Source: Solirubrobacterales bacterium (lineage in GTDB: Bacteria > Actinomycetota > Thermoleophilia > Solirubrobacterales > Solirubrobacteraceae). Taken from it: DNA of 42,737 nucleotides. Location of the stretch: the NCBI GenBank assembly GCA_003244205.1, contig QHBW01000006.1, forward strand, positions 1 to 42,737, given 5' to 3'. The position numbers and the translations under genes are program-made. This document shows positions 22,531 to 32,612 of this stretch, piece by piece. Each line of letters starts with the position of its first letter. Position 1 is the first letter of the stretch. Under the pieces are notes generated by a model. That model saw nothing but the letters and a program-made list of their open reading frames with translations. It did no database searches and had not been told where the DNA came from.

Positions 22531-24162
22531 ATGCTGTACCTCCAAACCGTCCACGTCCGTATCCCGGCGCGCGTCCTCGCGGCCGTCGTCACCGCTCTGA
22601 TCGCGGTGCTGGCGGCGTGCGCGCTGGCGGCCCCCGTCGCGCGTGCCAACGCCCAGCAGGCATCGATCATGATGGACGACCAGCTGCTGGTGTTCGACGG
22701 CGACCAGGCGCGCGCGCTGGCGCTGGAGCGCATGAAGGCGCTCGGGGTCAGGATCGTTCGCGCGAGCGTGATCTGGGCCAACGTTGCCCAAGGTGCCCAG
22801 AGCACGCCGGCGCGGCGCAGGAAGTTCAACGCGAGCAACCCCAGGTCCTACCCAGCAGCCAACTGGGAGCCCTTCGACAACCTCGTGCGCGCGGCCGAAA
22901 TCCGGGGCATCACGCCCTACCTCGACCTCACCGGCCCGGCGCCTGCATGGGGTCACGCCACCCCGCCGCACGGCGCGAAGGTCAATCCGGCTACCTGGAA
23001 GCCCGACCCGCGGGCGTTTGCGCAGTTCGTGCTCGCCGTCGGTAAGCGCTACTCGGGCGGCTACCGCGACGCCCAGGGCGTCCTGCCACGGGTGGGCTTC
23101 TGGTCGCTGTGGAACGAGCCCGGGCAGGTGGGCTGGCTCTCGCCGCAGTGGCAGTTCAACCCGGCCGCGGGCACCGGCATCCCGGAGTCGCCAATCCTCT
23201 ACCGCGCGCTGTACCTCTTCGGGCGCAAGGCGCTGGGTGACAGCGGGCACGACAACGACAAAGTCCTGATCGGCGAGACCTCGCCGCTGGGCAGCTCGGC
23301 CAGGAGCGCCACGAGCCCGATGCTGCCGCGCACGTTCATCGACGACCTCCTCTGCGCGAACAACAGCGGGCGCCCCTATCGCGGGGTTCAGGCCATCGCG
23401 CGCGGCTGCGCGATCTTCAACCGGTTCCCGGGCGGGTTCCGCGCTACGGGCTGGGCGCACCATCCCTACACGCGGACCGCCAGCCCGCTCATCCGCCCGG
23501 CGCAGCGGGGCGCGATCACGATTGCCAACATCTCCAACCTCGGCGCGCTGCTCGACGGCCTCGCAGCGAGCACGCACCACATCGCTTCGGGGCTGCCGCT
23601 GTTCTTGACCGAGTTCAGCTACGAAACCAACCCACCCGACCCCTTGCACGGCGTCTCGCTCAGCCGACAGGCGGAGTGGATGAACCTCGGAGACTTCCTC
23701 GCCTGGCGCGATCCGCGCGTCTACGCCCAGACGCAATTCCAGCTGCGCGACGCTGCGCTTGTACACCGCTATGGGCGTAGCGACCCACGACGCTACTTCA
23801 CCTACCAGTCCGGTCTCTACTTCCACAACGACAAGCCCAAGCCGTCATTATCGGCGTACGCAATGCCAATCGTCGTGGCCGCCAACGGAACCGGTGCCAC
23901 CGGGCACCCAGATGTGAGCATCTGGGGCCAGGCGCGGTTCCTCGCGCCGTCGGCCACCGATCAGCTGATCTACGTGCAGTACCGCGCCCCGGGCGCCCCG
24001 AACTGGATCAACGAAGGCACGCTACGGATCCAGAACGCCGACGGCTTCTTCACAACTACGCGCGAGGCGTCCCCGCCTGGCTCTTGGCGCGTCGCCTACG
24101 TCTTCGACATCGCCAACACGCGGGTGCCGGTCTACAGCCGCCCGGCGCGGGCTTCGTTCTGA
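22531..24162 (+). CDS. Secreted glycoside-hydrolase-like protein (clan GH-A type), copy 1
   Basis: 543 residues. Signal peptide: ARVLAAVVTALIAVLAACAL, cleaved near ARANAQQ. The mature protein has TIM-barrel features of clan GH-A: MKALGVRIVRASVIWANV, the acid/base motif SLWNEPGQVGWL, and a nucleophile-like LTEFSYETNPPDP, followed by a beta-rich C-terminal domain (about 440-543). Substrate cannot be told; GH39 and GH5 relatives act on xylosides, glucans or other glycans. The AHHPYTR and HHPY-type segment is shared with the next gene, and the two are paralogues in tandem. The start ATG lacks an SD and follows the foldable leader. Its stop overlaps the next start by one base (TGATG). Confidence 0.82.
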   Translation: MLYLQTVHVRIPARVLAAVVTALIAVLAACALAAPVARANAQQASIMMDDQLLVFDGDQARALALERMKALGVRIVRASVIWANVAQGAQSTPARRRKFNASNPRSYPAANWEPFDNLVRAAEIRGITPYLDLTGPAPAWGHATPPHGAKVNPATWKPDPRAFAQFVLAVGKRYSGGYRDAQGVLPRVGFWSLWNEPGQVGWLSPQWQFNPAAGTGIPESPILYRALYLFGRKALGDSGHDNDKVLIGETSPLGSSARSATSPMLPRTFIDDLLCANNSGRPYRGVQAIARGCAIFNRFPGGFRATGWAHHPYTRTASPLIRPAQRGAITIANISNLGALLDGLAASTHHIASGLPLFLTEFSYETNPPDPLHGVSLSRQAEWMNLGDFLAWRDPRVYAQTQFQLRDAALVHRYGRSDPRRYFTYQSGLYFHNDKPKPSLSAYAMPIVVAANGTGATGHPDVSIWGQARFLAPSATDQLIYVQYRAPGAPNWINEGTLRIQNADGFFTTTREASPPGSWRVAYVFDIANTRVPVYSRPARASF

Positions 24163-25739
24163 TGGCTGGCGTGCGCCTCTCATCAGCCGCCGGACGAATC
24201 GCCGTCGGCGCCTTGGCGATCCTCGCCCTCGCACCCACGTCCTCCGCGCTGGCATCGCACACCCAGGAGTCGATCTTCCAAGAGGACGGCTCGCTTGCGA
24301 GCCCCAACCCAGCCCGCCAGGACGCCGTCCTCAACGAGCTCAAGTCGCTCGGGGTCAACACCGTTCGCGTGCTGATGCGCTGGGACGCGCTCGCGCCCAA
24401 CGCCCGCTCCGGCGCGCGCCCGGCGCTCGATCTCACCGATCCCAACAGCTACAGCGCGGCTGTCTGGCAGCGCTACGACAACCTCGTCCGCGTCGCCGCG
24501 CAGCTGCGGATTCGCGTCAGCCTCGACCCGGTGGGAAACCTACCGCCCTGGGCGCAGACCGCTCGCTGCAAGAGCCGCAGCGCCACAGTGCGAGCCGTGT
24601 GCAACCCCAGTCCGGCGCTCTTCGGCCAGTTTCTCCAGGCGATCGGCCGGCGCTACGGGGGTAGCTATCCCGACCCGCTCGGCAGCGGTGCCAGCCTGCC
24701 GCGCGTCAATGCCTGGGAGGTCTGGAACGAGCCCAACCAGACGGGATGGCTGGGGCCGCAGTTTCGCCAGGGCCCCCGCGGGCGCCTGATCCCGATCGCC
24801 GCGCCCGTGTACCGCCGCCTGGCGCTCGCGGCGATCGACGGGCTCAGCGCCAGCGGGCACTCGGCGGCCGCTGGCGACCGCATCCTGATCGGGGATACGG
24901 CGCCTCTGGGCGCCAGCTACGGCCCTGGGATAGCTGCCAAGAATGCCTCCCCCACTGTCTTCTTGGAGTCCGTCTTCTGCCTCGACAGCCGCCTGCACCG
25001 GCTCCGTGGCGCGCTCGCCCGCGAACAGGGCTGCAGCGCGAAGCCGCGCATGCTGGAGGTCAGCGGGTTCGCCCACCACCCCTATCAGCAGGGCGGCGGC
25101 TTCTCCCCCGGGCACGTGGTGCGCGGGGACGAGATCACGATTGCCTTCGCGGGGCGTCTGGAGCGCCTGCTCGACGCCGCCGCGCGCAATGGTGCGATCA
25201 CCGGACCCGGACTGCCGATCTACTACACCGAGTACGGCTTCCAGACCAACCCCCCGGACCGGCTCCTCGGCATCCCCGTCTCTTCCCAGGCTGTCTACAT
25301 CAACGAATCCGACTACATCGCCTTCGGCGATCCGCGGATCGCCGGGGTCGGCCAGTACGAGCTCTACGACGATGGCGGCGGCGGCTTCCACACCGGCCTG
25401 CGATTCACCGGCGGAAGGGCCAAGCAGCCAAGCTACGACGCCTACCGCCTGCCGATCTACGTGGTGCGCAGGCCCGGACACGTGCTGGTGTGGGGTCAGG
25501 TCCGCCCAGCGGACCACAGTCAAGTGCAGCGCGTGGCCATCCAGACCCGCATCGGCCGGGTCTTTACGACCATCGGCACAGCGTTCACGGCCAACGCCAA
25601 CGGCACGCCGAACAGCTCGAGCTACTTCCAAAAGACGCTGCCCGGCGTCTACCGCGCCTACCGGCTCGCCTGGTCTGATCCGGCGTCTGGGAGGACCTTC
25701 TACAGCCGCTCGGCAAGCGCTTACACGCGCCTGCCCTAA
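24162..25739 (+). CDS. Secreted glycoside-hydrolase-like protein (clan GH-A type), copy 2
   Basis: 525 residues, translationally coupled to copy 1. Signal peptide: RIAVGALAILALAPTSSALAS. It shares the same plan: LKSLGVNTVRVLMRWDAL, the acid/base motif EVWNEPNQTGWLGPQ, SGFAHHPYQQGGG, a nucleophile-like YYTEYGFQTNPPDR, and a beta-rich C-terminal domain. Both Glu residues expected for a retaining clan A enzyme are present in both copies. Sequence identity between the copies looks moderate rather than recent, so the duplication is old and specificity may have diverged. It may act in wall or capsule glycan turnover, which is inference. The gene ends eight bases before the converging ispG stop. Confidence 0.82.
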   Translation: MAGVRLSSAAGRIAVGALAILALAPTSSALASHTQESIFQEDGSLASPNPARQDAVLNELKSLGVNTVRVLMRWDALAPNARSGARPALDLTDPNSYSAAVWQRYDNLVRVAAQLRIRVSLDPVGNLPPWAQTARCKSRSATVRAVCNPSPALFGQFLQAIGRRYGGSYPDPLGSGASLPRVNAWEVWNEPNQTGWLGPQFRQGPRGRLIPIAAPVYRRLALAAIDGLSASGHSAAAGDRILIGDTAPLGASYGPGIAAKNASPTVFLESVFCLDSRLHRLRGALAREQGCSAKPRMLEVSGFAHHPYQQGGGFSPGHVVRGDEITIAFAGRLERLLDAAARNGAITGPGLPIYYTEYGFQTNPPDRLLGIPVSSQAVYINESDYIAFGDPRIAGVGQYELYDDGGGGFHTGLRFTGGRAKQPSYDAYRLPIYVVRRPGHVLVWGQVRPADHSQVQRVAIQTRIGRVFTTIGTAFTANANGTPNSSSYFQKTLPGVYRAYRLAWSDPASGRTFYSRSASAYTRLP

Positions 25740-25746
25740 CGCGCAA

Positions 25747-27021
25747 TCAGCCGCGGCTGAAGCGGCGGCCCGCCACGGGCGACAGCTCTTCGTCAAGGCG
25801 TGGCTTGATCGCCGACAGCAGCGCCGAGTCGGCGCCCTCATCGGCGGCCGCGAGCTGCTCCATCGCGGCGAGGCGCTCGGGCGTCAGCTCGCCCGCGTTC
25901 TCGGCCTCGATGCGCTGCAGCCACGCCGCACCTTCGGCCTGGTCGCTGGCGTCCACCTCGATCCGCCGCGAGCTGGCATAGCGGTCGATCTCGGCGAACA
26001 ACGCGTCCACGAGGTCCTCCTGGGGTACCTTCCTCAGCGCCTTGCCACGCGAGAAGATCAGCCCCTCGTTGCGGGCACCGGTGATGCCGAAATCGGCATG
26101 TGAGGCCTCCCCGATCCCGTTCACCGCGCACCCCAGCACGGCGACCTCGATCGGATCCGGGTAGGCACGCAGACGCTCCTCGATCTCGGCCACGACGGTA
26201 TCCATGTCGAACTGCAGGCGCCCGCAGGTCGGACAGGCGATCAGCACCGGGCCACGCTCGCGCAACCGCAGCGCCTTGAGGATCTCCCATGCGACCTTGA
26301 CCTCCTCCTCGGCGTGGAAGGTCGAAAGCGAGATCCGAATCGTGTCGCCGATGCCGTCGGCGAGCAGCGTGCCCAGCCCGACGGCGCTCTTCAGCGAGCC
26401 CGACCACTTCGTCCCGGCCTCGGTGATTCCAAGGTGCAGCGGGTACGGAATACGCTCGGCCAGCAGGCGGTTGGAGGCAATCGTGTTGGGGACGTTGGTC
26501 GACTTGATCGAGACCTTGAAGTCCTGGTAGTCGAGGCGCTCCATCAGCTCCACGAACTCGACGGCGGCCGCCACGAGCGCTTCCACCGGGCTCTCGCGCT
26601 CGAGCTCGTGGAGGTGCTTGGGAAGCGAGCCCGAGTTGACGCCGATGCGCATCGGCGTGCCGTGGGCGCGGGCGCGGTCGACGACCTCGGCGACCTTGTC
26701 GGGACCACCGATGTTTCCCGGGTTGAGCCGCACAGCGTGAGCCCCCACGTCGATCGCCTTCAGCGCGAGAGTGTGATTGAAGTGGATGTCGGCGATCACC
26801 GGGATCGGCGACTCGCGCACAATCGTCTCCAGCGCATCCACGTCGCGCTCACGCGGGACCGCGACGCGGACGATGTCCGCGCCCGCTTCGGCCACCTTGC
26901 GGATCTGCTCCATTGTGGCGCCCAGATTGGCCGTCTCGGTCTTGGTCATCGTCTGCACCGCGACCGGAGCACCGCCGCCGATCGGCACGCCGCCGACCAC
27001 GATCTGTCGCTCAGAGGCCAT
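25747..27021 (-). CDS. ispG: 4-hydroxy-3-methylbut-2-enyl-diphosphate synthase
   Basis: 424 residues. VQTMTKTETANLGATMEQIR opens the TIM barrel, with DIHFNHTLALKA and VRLNPGNIG next. The C-terminal ferredoxin-like domain carries the 4Fe-4S cysteines in ACPTCGRLQFD and VLGCAVNGIGEA. The enzyme reduces MEcPP to HMBPP in the MEP isoprenoid pathway. The C-terminus runs about 40 residues past the core with a Glu/Ala-rich tail. The ATG has TACACT seven bases upstream, suggesting a leaderless mRNA. In many Actinobacteria dxr, the site-2 protease gene and ispG are adjacent; here ispG is separated from rseP by about 7.5 kb. Confidence 0.97.
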   Translation of the reverse strand: MASERQIVVGGVPIGGGAPVAVQTMTKTETANLGATMEQIRKVAEAGADIVRVAVPRERDVDALETIVRESPIPVIADIHFNHTLALKAIDVGAHAVRLNPGNIGGPDKVAEVVDRARAHGTPMRIGVNSGSLPKHLHELERESPVEALVAAAVEFVELMERLDYQDFKVSIKSTNVPNTIASNRLLAERIPYPLHLGITEAGTKWSGSLKSAVGLGTLLADGIGDTIRISLSTFHAEEEVKVAWEILKALRLRERGPVLIACPTCGRLQFDMDTVVAEIEERLRAYPDPIEVAVLGCAVNGIGEASHADFGITGARNEGLIFSRGKALRKVPQEDLVDALFAEIDRYASSRRIEVDASDQAEGAAWLQRIEAENAGELTPERLAAMEQLAAADEGADSALLSAIKPRLDEELSPVAGRRFSRG

Positions 27022-27055
27022 CGCGCTCAGTGTAGGGAGCTATCGTGCGGGTATG
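27019..27055. promoter_or_regulatory. Two overlapping divergent leaderless promoters (ispG and glcD)
   Basis: Only 31 bases separate the two ATG codons. Toward ispG, minus-strand TACACT (27034-27029) is seven bases before its ATG. Toward glcD, TATCGT (27041-27046) is six bases before the ATG at 27053. Neither gene has an SD. Any -35 contacts must lie inside the opposite gene. Confidence 0.55.
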
Positions 27056-28513
27056 CGCGGCAACGGGCTCGACGAGCTGCTGCGGGAGCTTTCAGCCATC
27101 GTCGGGCGAGAACGACTGGTCGCCCACCCCGACGCGCTGCGCGCCTACCAGTCCGACGGGCTGACCCGTCATCGCGCGATGCCTGTCGCCGTCGTGCTGC
27201 CCGACGACAGCGCGGAGGTACAGAAGGTCGTGCGCGCGCTGCATGGACGGCGGGTCCCGTGGGTGGCGCGCGGGGCTGGCTCGGGCCTGTCGGGCGGCGC
27301 TCTCCCGGTTGCCGATGGGGTGGTGATCGCGCTCACCAGGCTGCGGCGCGTGTTGGACGTCGACCTCGAGAACAGCCGCGTGACGGTCCAGCCGGGCGTC
27401 ACCAACGCGCAGGTCTCGGCAGCCGTCGCCCCCACCCACTTCTATCCGCCGGATCCCTCCTCGCAGGTGGTCTGCACGATCGGTGGCAACGTCGCGGAGA
27501 ACGCGGGGGGCGCGCACTGTTTCAAGTACGGCTTCACGACCAACTACGTCTGCGGTGTGGAGCTGGTGCTCGCCGACGGCGAGCGCGTCGATCTCGGCGG
27601 CACCGAGATCGACCGGCCGGGCCTCGACCTGGTCGGCGCGATCGTCGGCTCGGAGGGCACGCTCGGTGTGGTGACCCGGATCACCTTGCGGGTGATCCCT
27701 GTACCCGAGGCCCAACGGACGCTGATCGCCTTTTTCGCGGATACGGGCTCGGCCGGCGAGGTGGTCTCAGAGCTTGTGGGCGGCAGCGGCGTCGTGCCGG
27801 CGGCGATCGAAATGATGGACGAGCTCGCCCTCCAGGCCGTCGAGCAGGCGGTCAACCCCGGCTTTCCGCACGCCGGCGCAGCTCTACTGGTCGAACTCGA
27901 TGGACCGGAGGCCGAGTGCGCCCCCCACCTGGACCATGTGGTCGAGGTCTGCCAACGCCATGGCGCCGAGGAGGTCCGCGTGGCCCGCGATGCTGCCGAG
28001 CGCGACCGCCTGTGGCGCGCGCGCAAGGCGGCGTTTGCCGCCATGGGTCGCGTCTCCCCCAGCTACTACGTCCAAGACGGCGTCGTCCCGCGCACCCGCT
28101 TGGCGGAGGTGCTGCGGCGCATCGACGAGCTCGCGGCAGAACATGGTCTGCGCGTCGCCAACGTCTTCCATGCGGGCGACGGCAATCTGCACCCGCTCGT
28201 CTGCTACGACCACGCCAAGCCGGGCGAGCCCGAGCGCGCAGAGCTGCTGGCCGCCGAGATCCTGTCCGCCTGCATCGAGGCCGGGGGCTCGATCACCGGC
28301 GAGCACGGCGTCGGGATCGACAAGAAGGCGCAGATGCCCGCGATGTTCGCCGATGCCGACCTCGAGGCCTTCCAGCGGCTGCGCTGCGCCTTTGACCCCG
28401 ACGGGCTGGCGAACCCCGGCAAGGTGATGCCCACGCCGCGCCTCTGCGGCGAGGTTCCCGGTCCCTATCGCCGGCATCCGCTTGAGCTCGCCGGCGTTGC
28501 TGAACGCCTGTGA
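27053..28513 (+). CDS. glcD: Glycolate oxidase FAD subunit
   Basis: 486 residues. The FAD-linked oxidase (PCMH) domain shows WVARGAGSGLSGGALP, QVVCTIGGNVAENAGGAHCF, and DLVGAIVGSEGTLGVVTRI. The C-terminal domain ends with HAGDGNLHPLVCYD, GEHGVGIDKK and DPDGLANPGKV, the GlcD/D-lactate dehydrogenase pattern. With GlcE and GlcF it oxidises glycolate to glyoxylate and passes electrons to the respiratory chain. It starts at the ATG at 27053, where a -10-like box six bases upstream suggests a leaderless transcript. The GTGA overlap with glcE and the following overlaps make one four-gene operon. D-lactate could be an alternative substrate, but the context (malate synthase) favours glycolate. Confidence 0.95.
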   Translation: MRGNGLDELLRELSAIVGRERLVAHPDALRAYQSDGLTRHRAMPVAVVLPDDSAEVQKVVRALHGRRVPWVARGAGSGLSGGALPVADGVVIALTRLRRVLDVDLENSRVTVQPGVTNAQVSAAVAPTHFYPPDPSSQVVCTIGGNVAENAGGAHCFKYGFTTNYVCGVELVLADGERVDLGGTEIDRPGLDLVGAIVGSEGTLGVVTRITLRVIPVPEAQRTLIAFFADTGSAGEVVSELVGGSGVVPAAIEMMDELALQAVEQAVNPGFPHAGAALLVELDGPEAECAPHLDHVVEVCQRHGAEEVRVARDAAERDRLWRARKAAFAAMGRVSPSYYVQDGVVPRTRLAEVLRRIDELAAEHGLRVANVFHAGDGNLHPLVCYDHAKPGEPERAELLAAEILSACIEAGGSITGEHGVGIDKKAQMPAMFADADLEAFQRLRCAFDPDGLANPGKVMPTPRLCGEVPGPYRRHPLELAGVAERL

Positions 28514-29706
28514 GCCTGCCGTCCAAGCTCGGCGTCGACGCCAGCCCCGCGCCGGCCACGAGCGGGTGGCCGCCCGTGGCAGACGTCTCGCAACTGCTCG
28601 CCGAGCGCGCCGCCGCAGGCATCCCCACACGCCCGCGCGGGGGCGCCACGAAGCTCGGCTGGGGCAGCTGCGGTGCGCCGCCCAACGGCTGCCAGGACCT
28701 CGACACGCGTTCGCTGACGGGCGTGCTCGAGCACAACGCCGGCGATCTCACCGCGGTCGTCGGTGCCGGGACTCCGCTCGTCGAGCTCGCCGATCGGCTC
28801 GCTCTCAGTGGTCAGCGCCTCGCGCTCGACCCTCCGCTCGGCTTCGAGCGGGCGGCGACCGTCGGCGGAGTCTGCGCCGCCGGCGACAGCGGACCGCTGC
28901 GACACCGCTATGGCGCGCCCCGGGACCTCGTGCTCGGCATGCGCGTGGTGCTGTCCGACGGCGCGGTCGCCCAAGCCGGGTCGAAGGTGATCAAGAACGT
29001 CGCCGGCTACGACCTGCCCAAGCTCTTCTGTGGCTCGCTGGGCACGCTCGGGGTGATCGCCGAGCTCTGCCTGCGGCTGCACCCACTGCCGGCGCAGACC
29101 GCGACGACGATGATCGATTGCGATGATCCCGCCACCCTCGCCCGCGTCTGTACGGCGCTGAGCAGCGCCCCGCTCGAGGCGGAATCGCTCGATCTGGCCT
29201 GGCGGCGGGGGCGCGGTGGGGTGTTGGCGCGTTTCGCCGGCGAGCGCGCGAGCGCGCGCGCTGCGTCGGCGCTCGAGCTGCTCGCTGGAGCGGGGGTGGA
29301 CGGCGACACTCGCGACGGCGACGACGAGCCGCTGTGGGACAGCCAGCGCGAGCTCCAACGCGCCCCCCAAGGCGGCATCAGCATCCGCGTGAGCGGGCGC
29401 CCGACGCGGTTGGCCGAGACCGCGCGCCTGACCGACGATATTGGCGCTGCGCTCGTCGGCCGCGCCGCGCTGGGTCTGTGGTGGGTGACACTCGGGCCAG
29501 ACAGCGACCACGCCGCCGCGCTGAGCTTGTTGCGCGAGCGGCTCGCCCCGCTGCCCTGCGCCGTGCTCGACGCGCCCGAGCAGCTGCGCGAGCAGATCGA
29601 TGCGTGGGGTCCCCGGACGGCGGGGCTCGTCGCCCTCGAGCGTCGCGTCCGGGAGCGCTTCGACCCTGCAGGCCTGCTGAATCCCTCGGTACCGGTCGGC
29701 CGCTGA
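28510..29706 (+). CDS. glcE: Glycolate oxidase FAD-binding subunit GlcE
   Basis: 398 residues from a GTG overlapping the glcD stop. The FAD motifs are GVLEHNAGDLTAVVGAGT, ERAATVGGVCAAGDSGPLRH and SKVIKNVAGYDLPKLFCGSL, then GTLGVIAEL, which is the GlcE arrangement (the KNVAGYDL segment is distinctive). The C-terminus is shorter and looser than in GlcD and ends with VRERFDPAGLLNPS. It forms the second flavoprotein subunit of the glycolate oxidase complex. The stop overlaps the glcF ATG by one base (TGATG). Confidence 0.93.
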   Translation: MSLPSKLGVDASPAPATSGWPPVADVSQLLAERAAAGIPTRPRGGATKLGWGSCGAPPNGCQDLDTRSLTGVLEHNAGDLTAVVGAGTPLVELADRLALSGQRLALDPPLGFERAATVGGVCAAGDSGPLRHRYGAPRDLVLGMRVVLSDGAVAQAGSKVIKNVAGYDLPKLFCGSLGTLGVIAELCLRLHPLPAQTATTMIDCDDPATLARVCTALSSAPLEAESLDLAWRRGRGGVLARFAGERASARAASALELLAGAGVDGDTRDGDDEPLWDSQRELQRAPQGGISIRVSGRPTRLAETARLTDDIGAALVGRAALGLWWVTLGPDSDHAAALSLLRERLAPLPCAVLDAPEQLREQIDAWGPRTAGLVALERRVRERFDPAGLLNPSVPVGR

Positions 29707-30997
29707 TGAGCGCGCAGTCAGAGCCCGGCACACGCGGCGCGCAAGACCCACTGGGCGCCTTCGACGCCGAGCGTCCACCGCCGCTCGAGCTGATCGAGGA
29801 CTGCGTGCATTGCGGATTCTGCCTGCCGGCGTGCCCCACCTATGCCCTCTGGGGCGACGAGCTGGATTCGCCGCGCGGCCGGATCGTGCTGATGGAGGAG
29901 GCCCACGAGCCCGGCAGGAAGCTCTCACCCACGGTCGTCGAGCACTGGGACCGCTGCCTGGGCTGCATGGCGTGCGTGACGGCCTGCCCGTCGGGCGTTC
30001 GCTATGACACGCTGATCACCCGCACGCGCGCACAGGTGGAGCGCCACCACCCGCGCTCGCTAAGCGAGCGGCTCAAGCGCCGCGCGATCTTCGCGCTGGC
30101 GACCCACCCCGCCCGCCTGCGCCCCCTGCTGCCGCTAGCCCGGTTGGCGCCCGCGCTCGCAGGCCGTGGCGGCACGATCGGCGCCGTCGCCGCTCTCGCA
30201 CAGGGCTTGCCGGCGCGCGGTGGCCGGACGCGCCCCCCCGCGGTCACGCCCGCCCGGGGAGTCCGCCGAGCGCGGGTGGCGCTGCTGCAGGGCTGCGTCC
30301 AGCGCGCCGGCTTCGGCGCCGTCAACGCCGCGAGCGCCAGAGTGCTCGCCGCGGAAGGCTTCGAGGTCCACGCACCCGAGGCGCCGCGCTGCTGCGGCGC
30401 GCTCCAGCATCACGCTGGCGACGCGCGCGGCGCGATGGCGCTTGCGCGCACGACGATCGCCGCCCTGGAGGCTTTCGACCTCGTGGTCGTCAACGCCGCC
30501 GGGTGCGGCTCGACGATGAAGGAGTACGGCGAGCTGCTCGGCGACGATCCCGCGTGGGCCGAGCGCGCCGCCGGCTTTGCCGGCCGGGTGCGCGATGTTT
30601 GCGAGCTGCTCGCAGACGAGCCGCGCGCTCCCCGCCATCCACTCGAGCTGAGCGTCGCCTACCACGACGCCTGCCACCTCGCCCACGCCCAGGGCATACG
30701 CGAGCAGCCCCGCGCGCTGCTGCGCTCGATCCCCGGTATCGAGCTGCACGAGCCGACCGGCGGCGAGGCCTGCTGCGGTTCGGCTGGGATCCACAACATC
30801 GTCCAGCCCGAGGCCGCCGCCGAGCTGGGATCGCGCAGCGCCCGGGCGGCACTCGAGACCGGCGCGCAGATCGTCGCGGTGGCGAACCCGGGCTGTGCGC
30901 TGCAGCTCTCCGCGCACCTGCGATCGCTCGGACATCCTCTGCCGGTGCGCCACCCCATCGAGTTGCTGGCCGCCTCGCTTGAAGGACGCCAACTGCG

Positions 30998-31001
<4 letters not shown>
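29706..31001 (+). CDS. glcF: Glycolate oxidase iron-sulfur subunit
   Basis: 431 residues. Two 4Fe-4S binding motifs are near the N-terminus, CVHCGFCLPACP and CLGCMACVTACP. Two CCG-type cysteine-rich (heterodisulfide-reductase-like) units follow, RCCGALQHH and ACCGSAG, with HDACHLAHAQGI between. It relays electrons from the flavin subunits toward quinone at the membrane. No transmembrane helix is visible. The last four bases overlap the GTG start of the malate synthase gene, so all four genes are coupled. Confidence 0.95.
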
Positions 31002-32587
<1,586 letters not shown>

Positions 32588-32593
<6 letters not shown>

Positions 32594-32612
32594 CGGACGC
32601 CAGCCGTCAGCC
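32588..32612. terminator. Hairpin spanning both stop codons of convergent aceB and fadD
   Basis: GGCTGACGG (32588-32596) and CCGTCAGCC (32604-32612) are exact reverse complements around a seven-base loop. The TGA of aceB (32591-32593) lies in one arm and the stop of the acyl-CoA synthetase (32607-32609) in the other. No U-tract follows in either direction. Position and perfect symmetry suggest a shared bidirectional terminator. Confidence 0.55.

Noticed and set aside
25747-25760. 14-base palindrome at the ispG stop (TCAGCCGCGGCTGA)
   Set aside because: It has no loop and lies within the last codons of ispG; too short to call an operator or terminator.
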